Shown one piece after another: positions 1 to 12,320 of a stretch of 64,000 nt of DNA; positions within the stretch are counted from its first letter, which is position 1, and every line of letters starts with the position of its first letter. The notes below the pieces were generated by a model, which saw only the letters and a list, made by a program, of their open reading frames with translations, was not told where the DNA came from and did no database searches. The translations under genes were made by a program, and so were the position numbers. This stretch comes from Leptoclinus maculatus (Eukaryota > Chordata > Actinopteri > Perciformes > Stichaeidae). Where the stretch lies: contig JAVDOI010000007.1 of the NCBI GenBank assembly GCA_032191485.1, forward strand, positions 8,988,642-9,052,641, given 5' to 3'.

Positions 1-2750
1 GTGAGTCAACCCTGGGGGAGGAACCCTGTGTAGTTGGGAACCTCTCTTGGTTTTCTATGGGCGGCTTAAAGGCCCTGGTCCTAACATTCTTAACTTAAAA
101 TACCAATCTAAATCCCCACTGCTTCTTAATACACAATCGCTAGCGTGTAAACATTATCATCAACACTGCAATATCTTATATGAAAGCTTTAACATCAATT
201 TTCCATCAGACAATTATCAATCTCGTATCAGAGCTATGAAATTGGTCTGAGCCAACCGAGTCGGTGAATCACATCCATTTATTTTATCTTTAATTTTTAA
301 CAGTAATAACATTTAAATTCTATGTGTAATCTAAATTCCTACTGTCAGCCTATTCCCAGGGGGAGAACACTCTTACCTTTAGGAGACTACGGGAACCCCA
401 ACAGAGAAGAGCAACACTGGACTTTGGTCGGAATGCACAAAATACAAACCAGTTTTATTTGGTTTTTACAAAAAGTAAAATAGTCGAAGTTACAAAAATT
501 GAAATATCGGAAAAGTTGATACAAGGATCAAAAATGCTCTTAAAGCATGCACCTAACAAAGATCATCTGTCCGTCTTCACGTCTCCGTCTCCCGTTTTTT
601 CTCTCCTCTCCTCTTCTTTATCCTCTCCTCTCCATCCTTCATGTCCATATGTGGTAGACAATAGTTCCTTCTCCGATCAGTTGAAAAACCAGTTCAAATC
701 TTGATTAACATTTTATTTTGACAGGTCTGATTTTAAAATGTACACAAACTCCCCGGTAACCCCCTTTTTCAAAGAGAAGGAGTGTGAGGGGAAGTTTTGC
801 AAAACAGTTCCTCACCATCGGGCCCCCTTGTTTATGACCTCGAGAACAAATATCAATCGTATCTTCCCGTGCTCCATGCCTTAAGGATATAACGCATACA
901 GAATGAGCCTGATTTTTCCCTGATGCAGCACATCCTATACTTCACTAATTTATGGCCTATCCGATATGGTCCAGGGCTCTCCAGTACAAAGGCCCCTTTG
1001 AATCAGGGTGTTTTTGTAACCAAATGATTTACTTATTTGCTGTCCCCTTTGCTCCAGTGATGACTGTACCTCTTCTGATTAGAGTGAGATTTACTATTGG
1101 TTCACATTTTTTGATTCTTCTTACACATACATTCAGCATTATAATTATCACATGATTATATTTTAACAAAGGATATAGAGTCACATATTAAATCAAAAAA
1201 ATCATCCTTCAACCATCTCGATACGATATGAGAATACATGTTACAGTGTAAGTGTCAGCCATATGCTCAAACTTCATGATGTCGTCATTTCGTTCTGTCT
1301 TTGTCTTCTCTCTTGCCCCTGAGGCAGGGAAGGGTCGTTTGGAGTATCATAGGGAGGGGTTATTTCGAGTATCAGAGTTAAGTCAGAGCAGTTTGCTCCA
1401 GCACTTCAGCTTCCTCCTTGATACTAAGAATTGTTCACTCATAGTTACATTAAACCTACTAATTGAATAATGTTTTATTTATTTTAATACCAAGATAGTT
1501 TCTAGGTGTAGCGTGTCTCGGACATTATTGGTGGATACCTCAACAATAATGCTGGCTAATGTGTGCTAATGTTAACAAACTTCATATGTGTGCTACTGTT
1601 ATGCTACATTTGAGCATATAACAGATAATAATGTCACTGCTGTTATTAAAAAAGTAAAGCATGAATTAAACAAAGTGTTCCTTAGCAGGTGGCATGTTAT
1701 TTTTCTGCTTGTGGTCATGTTCCACTGGCTCTCAGCTTCATGCTGTTTTTAAAGCAACTGACAACAGAGAATCTTTAAATTGAGGGGAAATGCAATGTTA
1801 TGCTGTAATTGCAACTTGTAGCCTTAAAGGCAACTGTTTAGCAAATATTACACATTCTTTAAGTTGAGTTATTTAGAATAGATTGAACTTATCATGAAGC
1901 AACATTTTTGTTGAAGGCCTCTGGAGAAAAAAAGGAGAACTGTAGTGAAGAGGAATTGGTTGGTTAAAAAGGGTTTGAGTCAGAATATCATTTGGACTAC
2001 TCACATAGAGCGTATAAGTAAGTGTGACTCAGCGTTACATTGCAAAAAGAGGATTTTTTAGAACACAATTGACTTCAGCTTGGTTAATATTTTTCCCAAC
2101 ATCTGATTTTAAAGTTAACTTATTAAACCAATGACAGTTGGAGAGGTTTGTGTTGGCAGTTCTCCCTCCATAAAGGAAGCTGTATTTAACATTCTGAACA
2201 TTAATACAGCAGCAAACAAGTGTTTTCTATGTAAAGATATAGTGGATTAATGTCTACCTAAGCAAATAATGGTGCTCTCCTTCTTTGTATTATATTATAA
2301 GCTTCTCCTTATTTTGTTGACAAAGTCAGGCCAGCCGCGCATGCTTTCAGTGCATGCTAGTGCATGTCAGCGTGCCCGACTGGTTAGCTCAGGGCTGCAC
2401 TCTGAGCTGGTCTTATACAGCGATAACAGCTGATACCGCTATAGCAATTATTGATTCTAGATTGCTGCAAGAACTCTGACTTGTAAGCTTGGATTGCTTT
2501 TGTTTTCTTCCATTAATCTCCATTGTGGATAATGAAGACAACATCTAGCAAGCTGAAGGAAGGCAATGTCCTTTTCAGTAAGACAATCAAAGCCTTTTTC
2601 ACTACAAATATCACGGTCTATTGCTGCAAGTAAGCTGAAGCCCACTTTTAGTATGGCAACACTTCTGGGATCTAGTGGCTTATCTCAGTGTCCTCTGAAC
2701 CTTTGAATGTTTAGTTAGGTGCAAGACAAACTGCCAACTAAACCAAATCA
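1..2750. other. Intergenic stretch without a supported gene
   Basis: No open frame here resembles a known protein, and none is joined by convincing splice sites. The sequence is AT-rich. A minus-strand AATAAA lies near 450 and a donor-like AAG/GTAAGAG near 375, so a minus-strand terminal exon or an old LTR is possible, but nothing confirms either. Around 2335-2370 there are several short GCATGC-type palindromes. From about 2758 the sequence becomes recognisably duplicated (see the ZP tandem repeat). Confidence 0.5.
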
Positions 2751-2757
2751 GAGAAGT

Positions 2758-4445
2758 CCTGTGAATTGTGCACTAGCTAAATAAATATTTGGTGACAAAT
2801 AAAGCTGGAGGCCACAAAGAACTTTGGAAAGGTTTTCATGACTTAAATTGTCAATAAACACTTTAATGTCAAACTGACAATCACCCCAGTGCTGATTTGA
2901 CAGGATATTTAATTTCCCTTTCTCTCCCATACAACTGACCTTGTGAAGTGGCAAAAAGGCTTATCAAATCATACCCCTGAATAATATATATTAAGAAAAT
3001 GACATAATACACCCCTGAAGCTTTTAAGTGGCTATTGAAAAGATGGGAAGTTGTAATTGGTGGTTATTTGACCTCAAATGAGGGGTTTTAAAACATCAAA
3101 CCTAGTAAGCATATACAACATAAGTTGTACACTTGGGGACTATCCAGGTCAAACTGCTGTTGGCAGCATGGCAAAGCGCAGGTCCCTCCATTAATTTGGG
3201 CTCCTCAATACCCTTCCAACCTCCTCCACCACAAAAGGCTCATCAATACCCTCATATGCTCCAGGTCCAGCCTCCTACTCCGCATGGTCTTCCTCAATAT
3301 CTTCAAACATCAAAGTATGCATATCCAAGATCATTTCCCAATTTTCAGTCTCTCCAAGAGGCCCCTTACCCACAGCAACCATATGAACCACATCAACTGC
3401 AGCAACCACATCAACCATATCTACCGCATCAACCGAATAAACTACAGCAACCGCATCAACCTACATCGCCACAGGCACCTTCATTTCCCAGCCCAGTGTA
3501 CCAAAGCAGCTTTCTTGTGAGTTGTGAGGTGGCAGAGAGCCAGAAAGTCCCATGTGGAGGTTCTGATGTCTCTGCTGCTGCATGTGAAGCGATTAGCTGC
3601 TGCTTTGATGTTGATATGTTTAACTTTGATAAATATTTGCTGAATAGAATTCCACTGTGATAATTACGGTTATGGTCGAATTTAGTTTTTTAGCCATTGT
3701 CATGTAATTTTGGACAGAAATTCAAGAACCTCAGAAGAGGAATTCTAATTACTTTGGTGTTCTTTTGACTTTTTCTTTAGTGGCATCATCGGGTCAAAAT
3801 TTTATTTTGACTGTTTTTGTGCCACCAGTGACCGTCCATTGCACCAAGGATGCCCAGTTCATTGTTGTAGTGGCCAGAGATGCCACTCTGCCCAACATTG
3901 ACCTTGAGTCAATCTTACTGTTGGGACAAAGTCAAGGCGGAACACATGTGGACTCTAATTCAGACTTTGTCATCTTTAACTTTCCTGTTACCTCCTGTGG
4001 CTCCATTGTTATGGTAAGACTATGATTTTCTCTTTTCAACAAATAAAGAAAACCTTTTTTTTGTTAGCCCACCTGCTTTAAAAAAGAATAAATGTTATAA
4101 GAAGATCCTGGTGTTCTAGTCTATGAGAACAGAATGTCCTCCTCATATGAAATGGGAGTTGGGCCTCTTGGAATCATTACCAGGGACAGTCACTATGAGT
4201 AGGTGATCCTTTTTTAAAGTCATTTTCTAATATCTAAATAACGGAACTGACCAAGCAACATAATGCCAGTTTTCTCTTTTCAGATTGCTCTTCCAGTGTA
4301 GGTACATCGGCACCTCTGTTGAAACTGTGGTTGTAGAAGTAATGCCGTTACTAAATCCTCCTCTACCAGTTGCTGCTCTGGGACCCATCAGAGTATACCT
4401 GAAGTTGGCTAGTGGACAATGCACTACAAAGGGTTGTAATGAAGG
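2758..4445 (+). repeat. Tandem duplication, upstream unit (promoter plus 5' part of ZP gene)
   Basis: This unit aligns by eye with the segment starting near 5397, an offset of about 2.64 kb. Shared landmarks are TTGTGCACTAGC, the stretch GGCTTATCAAATCAT, CCCTGAAGCTTTTAAGTGGC and CATAAGTTGTACAC before the first exon, then exons 1-4. Similarity stops just after exon 4 at AATGAAGGT, so the last three exons were never included or have been lost. Divergence is uneven: the exon 3-4 part is nearly identical, while the promoter and exons 1-2 differ a lot. Confidence 0.85.
3160..4444 (+). pseudogene. ZPB-type egg-envelope glycoprotein pseudogene (truncated tandem copy)
   Basis: This is a broken copy of the gene at 5789-7913. 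The first ATG in the aligned context (GCAGCATGGCAAAGCGC, near 3169) runs into a stop after eight codons, and no signal peptide is visible. Another frame keeps a Pro/Gln/His-rich stretch of HQPxxLQQPHQP type, then the start of a trefoil domain (CEVAESQKVPCGG...CCFD). That frame breaks before the sixth Cys and stops at 3658. The ZP-N exon (about 3831-4015) is open but has Gly where the intact copy has Cys (GGTHVDSN against GCTHVDSN). The acceptor before exon 3 (near 4107) has lost its pyrimidine tract. Exon 4 (4284-4444) ends at a weak GTCAAA donor, and the last three exons are missing. No working secreted egg coat protein is likely. Confidence 0.85.
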
Positions 4446-5396
4446 TCAAATCTAATGTAGGGTTTTGTTGGACAGAGTGTGTTACGTCTCATTTTAAAAG
4501 CGTATTATGTTGGGCTATTAGCAACAGCCAAAATAAGGTGGTTATTTAGTAGTCAGCAAGCTAGATAACCAGCATAACTGAGCATTACATCCAAAGCTAA
4601 GATGGAGAACATTATTAACTAACCACATTATTTTGTAGGTTTCTTCTATCCCAGTCCAATTTTCAGATTTTCTGTCGCACTCCTGAACATTGTGTGAGGT
4701 TGAGTAAGGCTGAGCTTATTATTTTGCACTTATGTGGATAATAGCTCACGTATTGGACAGAATAGATTTCTTTTTATGCACATTTAATTTTATTCCAGAC
4801 TAAGAAAATGTATGAGCTGGTTAAAAATATATTTTCCCATCACACACTCAGAACGGACACAAATAGAATTCCATAAATCAGTAGGCTACCACAGTGAGGT
4901 ATGCAGACAATAAACGATAAAGAACGGTGGTATTGATATCAGTAACATAGCATTGGGTCTAGTGTGAGGTTGGTTAACAAATTCATTCAGTAGGAATAAA
5001 TCAACTTAGCTGCAAGTATTTACAAAACATTACACTATCATAATTATTTTATTTCCCTATGCCATTGTACAATTGCCAGTTATTTATAACTAGATAATAA
5101 AATACCTTCACCTTTTTCATCTGTAACCTCACAAGTTATGTAATACTGTATGTATGTATTATGTAATAAATCTACAAAGTCTTCCTGTATTTTGGCTCCC
5201 ATTAACCTTCAGAGCATGTTTGTCTTGCAGTGGATTAAAAGCTCCTCTGTTTAGGAAACTGAAACACGGTTATGTTTTAAAAAATGTGTTCATAATGGCA
5301 CAGCTGCAAGGTATACACATGAACAGACATATTGAGCTGAGGCGCATATTATGGCAAACTTTGTTACAGATCCAGAGAAAAGATCAATATGTTTGC
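4446..5396. other. Spacer between the two ZP copies
   Basis: AT-rich sequence without a supported gene. Exons 5-7 of the ZP gene were looked for here by their conserved sequence (the VAYTSYYTPADYP, CPYRDDRYLS and VYIHCSTAVS regions) and are absent. It therefore marks the breakpoint of the tandem duplication. Confidence 0.6.
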
Positions 5397-7091
5397 CATT
5401 GTGCACTAGCAAAATAAACATTTGGTGAGAAATAACTCTTGAGGCCACGAAGACCTTTAAAGAGAGAGTGACCCAAATGTATGACTTGCCAACAAATACT
5501 TTAATGTCATCCAACCCAGTGACCTGATCTAATAGGACACATGTGTCTGATCTTGTGAAGTTGCCAAAAGGCTTATCAAATCATCCCCCTAAATAATATA
5601 AAAAACATGACATAATACGCCCCTGAAGCTTTTAAGTGGCTAATGAAAAGATAGGAAGCTGTGATTGGTGGTTATTCGGCCTCAGAGGAGGAGTTTTTAA
5701 AACATTAAGCCTAGTCCCATATAAATGTGGCAGCATATAACATAAGTTGTACACCTGGGGACTGTCCAGGTCAAACTGCTGTTGAACCATGGTAAAACAC
5801 TGGAGTGTCACCTCTTTAGTGGCACTAGCACTGCTAGGGTGCTTAATCTATACACACGCTTATCGCCATAAGGGTGGTTCTCATCAGACATACCAATTAC
5901 CATATCCAAATCCCCCTCCTTGGGGTCCTCCACCGACCCTTCCACCATGGCAACCTCCACCATGGCAACCTCCACCAAAACCACCGACCCGTCCACCATG
6001 GCAATCTCCACCAAAACCACCGAGCCCTCCATGGCAATCTCCACCAAAACCACCGAGCCCTCCATGGTCTTCTTGGGAACAACCAAAGCCAAAGCCACAT
6101 TACTATCCCAATTCAGGGCATCATCATCACCCCGACAAACACGGCTATTGGTTGTATCAACAGGCATATCATGATCAGGCGACGCAGGGCCTGAAAATCC
6201 CACAGACACAGTCCATACCAAAGACGATTCCTGTCCAGAGTTGTGAGATCGCATCAAAGGTGAGAATCCCATGTGGAGGTTCTGATATCTCTGCTGATGG
6301 ATGCGGAGCCATAAACTGCTGCTTTGATGGCCAACAGTGCTACTTTGGAAAGGCAGGTGAGTTTTGGAAAAAAAATGTCATGCAATGGACCGTAATGGAG
6401 GATGCAAAAAAGGTGTTCTACATATTTAACCTGTCAATGCCTGTCTTTGTGCCACCAGTGACCGTTCAGTGCACCAAGGACGGCCAGTTCATTGTTGTAG
6501 TGGCCAGAGATGCCACTCAGCCCAACATTAACCTCGAGTCAATCTCACTATTGGAACAAGGTACTGGCTGTACGCATGTGGACTCTAATTCAGCCTTTGC
6601 CATCTTTAACTTTCCTGTTTCCTCCTGTGGCTCCACTGTTATGGTAAGACCTCGATTTTCTCAACTTTTCAACCAGTTAAGAAAACTTTAAATAAGGCCA
6701 ATGCATATTTTTACCCCACAATGCCATTTTCTTTTACCTTTTGTAGGCGGAGCCTGGTGTTATAATCTATGAGAACAGAATGTCCTCCTCATATGAAATG
6801 GGAGTTGGGCCTCTTGGAATCATTACCAGGGACAGTCACTATGAGTAGGTGATCCTTTTTTAAAGTCATTTTCTAATATCTAAATAACAGATCTGACCAA
6901 GCAACATAATGCCAGTTTTCTCTTTTCAGATTGCTCTTCCAGTGTAGGTACATCGGCACCTCTGTTGAAACTGTGGTTATGGAAGTAATACCGATAGCAC
7001 ATCCTCCTCTACCAGTTGCTGCTCTGGGACCCATCAGAGTATACCTGAAGTTGGCTAGTGGACAATGCACTACAAAGGGTTGTAATGAAGG
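5397..7091 (+). repeat. Tandem duplication, downstream unit
   Basis: Counterpart of 2758-4445. It carries the promoter and exons 1-4 of the intact ZP gene, which then continues with three more exons. This unit keeps the TATA box and signal peptide that the upstream unit has lost. Confidence 0.85.
5720..5726 (+). promoter_or_regulatory. TATA box of the intact ZP gene
   Basis: TATAAAT lies 63 bases before the ATG, placing the probable transcription start near 5750. The aligned upstream copy has CCTAGTAAGCATATACAAC instead, so about 15 bases including this box are missing there. Nuclear-receptor half-sites (TGACC near 5468 and 5518, GGTCA near 5769) lie around it. Fish choriogenins are classically oestrogen-induced in liver, so this fits, but half-sites are common by chance. 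Confidence 0.7.
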
Positions 7092-7913
7092 TAAGTGGAT
7101 GTTTGTCTGGCACAGCGCTGCTGTGTTTGTAGATGGCTGTCATACTAACTGGTCACTGCTCTCACAGTGGATGTGGCTTATACCTCGTACTACACGCCGG
7201 CTGACTATCCTGTGGCCAAAGTACTGAAGGACCCTGTGTACGTGGAGGTTCAACTCCTTGAAAAGACAGATCCCAACCTTGTCCTGACTCTTGGTCGCTG
7301 CTGGGCAACCACAAGCCCCAACCCTCACAGTCTGCCCCAATGGGACATTCTGATAGACGGGTAACTAAAACACCAATTTAACACTGTCCTGTTTATGACA
7401 ACATGTTCAATCATTTTTGTCAGCGTTAACACTTTACACTATGAAAACACTGACTTCCTTTTTTAATTTAATTACAGATGAGTTGCCTTCATGTCATTTT
7501 CTTTTCATCCAGGTGTCCATACAGGGATGATCGCTACTTGTCCACACTGGTTCCAGTCGGTGCCTCCTCTGGTCTGGAATTCCCCAGTCACTACAGACGT
7601 TTCTTCTTCAAAATGTTTACCTTTTTGGACCCCAATTCAATGGATGCCCTGAGGGAACCGGTAATTATTTAATTTACTGATCATAAACTGCTGCAACAAA
7701 ATATTTTTGTATTGCTCTGCTTACATGGTTTTACTTGTTCAGGTGTACATTCACTGCAGTACAGCTGTGTCCGCTGCTTCAGCGGGCTTCTCCTATGAAC
7801 CAGTGTGCTTCGCAAAAAATAAGAGAGATGTCACGGCTGTGGAACAGAGAACGACTGAGCCGAAGGTTGTGGTTTCTGTAGGACCAGTCAACATGGGTGC
7901 CTCTGCGGAATAA
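5789..7913 (+). CDS. zpb: Zona pellucida domain egg-envelope protein, ZPB / choriogenin-H-like (7 exons)
   Basis: Structural glycoprotein of the fish egg coat (chorion). Exons: 5789-6356, 6459-6643, 6747-6844, 6930-7090, 7168-7360, 7513-7660, 7743-7913; all GT-AG, phases agree, 507 residues. Order: signal peptide (MVKHWSVTSLVALALLGCL..., cut probably after THA near residue 24); Pro-rich repeats of PPWQSPPKPPSP type (about 45-95); a His-rich patch; a six-Cys P-type trefoil (about 150-188, CEIASK...CCFDGQQCYFG); then the ZP module from VTVQCTKDGQ with conserved Cys (GCTHVDSN, FQCRYIGT, GRCWATTSPNP, GCPYRDD, VYIHCST, EPVCFAKN). KNKRD near the end is a furin-like cleavage site. No membrane anchor follows, as is usual for liver-made fish choriogenins. 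The trefoil plus Pro-rich N-terminus separates it from ZPC types; the choice among ZP1, ZP4 and choriogenin-H names is less certain. Confidence 0.93.
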
Positions 7914-7952
7914 ACAGCAGTGTCGAACTCAAGAATTTGGCTGAGATCATTA

Positions 7953-7958
7953 AATAAA
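7953..7958 (+). terminator. Polyadenylation signal of the ZP gene
   Basis: AATAAA lies 40 bases after the TAA stop, giving a very short 3' UTR, which is usual for fish egg-envelope genes. Confidence 0.7.
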
Positions 7959-8164
7959 AGATTTGCATATGACATACTGTATATTGTAATGAATGCAAAA
8001 AGACTGCAAAAGTGTGCCACAGAAAAAAATTCAATTGATCCCCAAAATATTGTAGACACATTTGTATTAAAAGATATTGGCTTTGATGTGCTGTAAATAC
8101 TTTTTTTTTAATCATAATTCCACTGGCAGTAATATTTCACTTCCTCTAAAACAAAAACATTTGT

Positions 8165-8328
<164 letters not shown>

Positions 8329-10100
8329 CTTTATTTTTGTGTCATACACATAACGTGCCCAACCCTCATGGGTTCATAAGACACCAAAAGTACAGCTGCA
8401 GTGGACACACATTTGATTAAGTTTCATTCAATTACAAAATGACAGGTTACTTCACTGCTCGATCTTATACAACGTTCTGCCTTCTCTCCCAGGCCTGACA
8501 AATAACATCTGCTACAGAAAAGATTCCTTTCCTGAAGCGGAACTCAAGTTTTTCATAGTCATCCAGCCAATGGAAATCAACATAAACTGAAGTAATTTTA
8601 CTTAAGAGTACATCACTCATGTCCTCGTAGATAGGACAGTAAAACAGAAAGTGCACCTCATTCTCAATTTCCTCAAACAGCAAACAGATTCTGTCCTCCT
8701 CTGGAGTGGAATTAAACCCACCGGTCTCTAGGGCTAACAGTCATGTTTCTGAGCGTAACTGTGCACATATGGATATTTGTCTTTTGTTTAAGTTATACTT
8801 CACATAAAGTTCTGCACTATAGTTATTCCTTATGAGACAATACATTTGTAACTTTTGTTTACACCATATATCAACAGACCATTTTTCTATATATTGAAGA
8901 AGTTCTCTATTACTCCAATCAAATGCCTTCTGGAAGTCAATAAAACAAACAATTGTAGACCTATTCTCCTTAATATTAACACGTATATTTGGAAGTGACT
9001 ACATATATATGATCAATACATTATCTGGCTTTTCTAAATCCATTTTGCTTGTCTTGTCAAGGGGAAGAAAGTGAAGAATACAATGTATACACACAGCTTA
9101 TATCAGACTTATACCCTATAACTGAGAGGCAGCTTGGGGTCGTTTTTTGAAGATTTAAGAATAGGATTAATAACAATACTGAAACAACTCATACAACACT
9201 GTCAACAGCCTCGGCGTCTGCAACACTTCATTTGAAATATCTTTAATTCCAGTAGCTTTTTTCAGTTTGCATTATTTATTACCTTTTTTACCTCTTCAAT
9301 AGAAAAATTTGCATTCAGAAACATATAACGATTATTTACATCAGCTTTCATTTCAGATTCCATTACCTCTTTTAAACTTGTTATTTCCTTTTAAAATCAT
9401 CAAATGAATTGTTGCAGCCAGAAAACAAATCTGCAAAGTCCTTTTCCAATGTTTGTAGTACAACCCCTAAAACAGAGCTGCACTCACCATTCTAACTCCA
9501 TAGGTATTTCCCGAAGCTTTCTGGGTCCCAATCTATTAATCTCATTTCAAAATGTTCGTAATCAATATGCAATGAAAGCCTCTATTAAATTTAGGTTTCA
9601 CAGTACGTAACATCTTATCAAATTTGTTTGGCTTTTCCTTGAATTCTATCTTCAGCCATTCATACAGGAATTTGTTCTTACGTCTTAGAAATGATTTTTC
9701 AGCTGTTCTTAGATTGTCCCATAATGTCCGCGAATCTTGGTTCCAGTAAGGTTTGTAAGATTTCTAAAGCCTTCATGGCTATTACGTATTCTGTTAACAC
9801 ATGTATTCAACGCTGTATAGACACAGTCACTCAATAAACTAAGCGTCCAGATCCCTTTGGCTGTTTTCAATACATCACAACACAACTATTTAAACTCTCA
9901 TGTGGGGCCATAATACTTAGGTAAAGTTAGACGTTAGATCAACAGTGCTGTGTAAATTATTTCTGTTACGAATAATATCCGCATCCTTTATACATTCGTC
10001 TAGGCTACTAATACTGCTATTGAAATCCCTATAAATAAATAAACAGCATCCTCGTTCGACAGACTAAACATCGGAACTGTTAAATGGCCAAAAAAAGAGT
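8329..10100 (-). mobile_element. Decayed non-LTR retrotransposon (LINE) with endonuclease and reverse transcriptase remnants
   Basis: Reading the minus strand from high to low coordinates gives fragments in normal LINE order. An AP-endonuclease-like piece (VFIYRDFNSS..., compare GDFNSRIG) lies at about 10060-9960. A linker piece (YWNQDSRTLWDNLRTAEKSF) is at 9750-9610. The start of the reverse transcriptase (ILKSSKNDPKLPLSYR) is at 9175-9110, and IVCFIDFQKAFDW at 8970-8930. The C-terminal Cys region (EVHFLFYCPIYED) is at 8683-8465, and AATAAAG near the end. There are stops and frameshifts throughout. Only about 20 residues follow the FIDFQKAFDW motif before C-terminal sequence begins, so most of the catalytic core, including the YxDD box, has been deleted. 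The clade was not determined. Confidence 0.85.
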
Positions 10101-10149
10101 GAGAACTAGTTGTATCCATGTACACAGCAAGAATCAAGTTTTCGATGAA

Positions 10150-11560
10150 TCGGTGCATTGTTTGATGCAATACAGTTCGTAATATAGTTTAATCAAAGTC
10201 ATTTTTGTGTGTGCAGAGCTGTTGCTGTTAGCACTGATATTTATTTTTCCACCGTATTCTGTTCCTTGAGTGAAGTCAGAGCACAGCCTGTAAAACGAGA
10301 TGCAGAGTGGAAGTGTTTACCCTTTCTACCAGTAGATGGCAGTATAAGTGTATTTAAACCACAGATTTAGTTATATTTACCTGTGTCTTTGTTAGTTATC
10401 TAGGTCATTGATACAGATGTGTTTAATGCTGTTTATTTCATCTGATATTTGATTTTTATGGTCAATTTGCAACCTAGTTGTATACATCATGTATTTACTT
10501 GTTATATTTATGTCATTTAAGAACCAAACATACCAACATGGAAGTGTGAGCATGTGTTGATCATGAGGCAATAAATAATGACAATCATGTTAGGATGAAG
10601 TGCTATCTTTCGAGGGGTTGTAAGAGACTATATCTTTTTCTATGTAAAAATGTTTGATATATTTGCAGTTTTAATTGTATTTAGCATTTGTAACCCTGCA
10701 TATAGCAATGGTCCTCCATTACAACAAACTGTACCTCACCATTTCAAATAAATACAGTACACTGAGCATAGCACCAAATTATAAATTGTGCACATTTTCA
10801 TTTTACTTCAAATTAACTGAATCTTTTTGGGGTACAAAAAAAAATCTTCCTGAACTCATGTTATCCAAAGGTTTTAAAGAAATCTCATGTCTCAATCTCA
10901 AAATCTCAATTTTGTCTAAAGTAGAGCAGTGAATCTTTAAAGTACAGAACACAGTGAAATCTCTATGGTAAAAGAAAAAACAGAAGTAAAGAAGTATAAA
11001 TATACTGTTTGGATTCATATGACTTGTTTTGTGACTGATGCAACACAATACATACTGTATATATTACCATGTTTCAAAAAGTTCTCATTGTTCAATAAAC
11101 TTTCAAACGTCCTGCAACACTGATTAAACAAAAGCTTTGAAAGCTTAGTTCTGTAACATGCAAGACTTGAATGGCATGTTACAGTTTAAGGTAGATTTTT
11201 CATTATATGTACTCCAGGTTTCTCAGCTGCACTTGACACTTGAAACTCAGAATGTAATGTCAAAACTCCAGCCTTCAGATTCGTTAAGCAACATGGAGAA
11301 GCATTAGGGGAATGTTCGGGTTGAGAAGTAATGCTTTGATGCATAGTGAGAGATTTATGCCATAATGAAGCATCTGTGCCCAAAGGATAGATGTTGACAT
11401 ACTTGGATTTGAGAGTGACATTAAGCAACATATCACAGTAACTATCAAAATATATAGTTATGTGAAAAACATGTCATGTAGAAAATGTTATTCATAGTGA
11501 ATCAATAAACATTACAACTGGAAGTTAAGTTAATTGCAATGAAAATACTCTAGTTTTCAA
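10150..11560. other. Intergenic sequence between the LINE and tmem263
   Basis: AT-rich, with no open frame resembling a known protein. The lower part of the tmem263 3' UTR may extend into it if a polyadenylation site beyond 11566 is used. Confidence 0.5.
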
Positions 11561-11565
11561 CAATA

Positions 11566-11571
11566 TTTATT
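11566..11571 (-). terminator. Possible polyadenylation signal of tmem263
   Basis: AATAAA on the minus strand about 750 bases after the tmem263 stop. It is the first clear candidate downstream, but others exist further on. Confidence 0.4.
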
Positions 11572-12320
11572 GTAATAATTCAGATTCTGTATCAAAAGTA
11601 TGAGTCACTTTCCACTGAGGTGACAATATAACCACAAGAGGGCAATGTGAATTCACAAATATCCACAGTCCACAGTCAGCAGGAGGTTTAGATATTAAAC
11701 TGGACTCTACTTTAAAGATCACAGCTTTGATCACATGTGTTTGTTCATTTGTGCAAGCTGAACAGAGGCGTTTAACTAAACAGAAAGCAGATTTAGTCAC
11801 AATGTACACATTTTCTGATCCATGTCAGTTGACAGTGAAACACCTCTTTGTCACTTACAGATCACAATTGATCAATGATTGTCTTGCAAGTGAAATTTAA
11901 GTACATTTACACTCTTTAGGGGCTTTTCTCCTCTGCTAGTAAAGTTAACTTGTGTGGCAAGTACAACCGTAAAAAAACAGTGTTGTCACTTTTTATCAAA
12001 AGTTGAAACATGGACATTATATTTGAACATTTTCAGGCACTGGTGATAATAGTGTGTTGCCTTTAACAACAGAGCAGGAGAGTCTTTGTTAGTGTGTGCG
12101 TTGTGGGTCCTAGCTACTTAAGTATATGAACATGGGTTTACCAACAATCACATTAAAAAAGAGAAACTAAAGACAAAAAACAAAGACTCCCTTTACCAAA
12201 AATGTGTACACTAAACTTTTGAGTCCTCTGTTGCTCTTTTCCTGCTCACGACTGCTGACACAGGAAACAACGTGAGCCATAACACCTCAGCTGTGTGCGT
12301 TCACTCTTCTCCTCTCTCCA

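Noticed and set aside
1..780. Possible solo LTR on the minus strand (AATAAA near 450, donor-like site near 375, purine tract near 770)
   Set aside because: No matching TG...CA ends, target-site duplication or retroviral coding remnant could be shown, so it was not annotated as a mobile element.
5808..6272. Minus-strand open frame of 154 codons and other overlapping frames in the ZP first exon
   Set aside because: They are shadows of the Pro-rich repeat of the ZP gene; their translations are low-complexity repeats without a family match.
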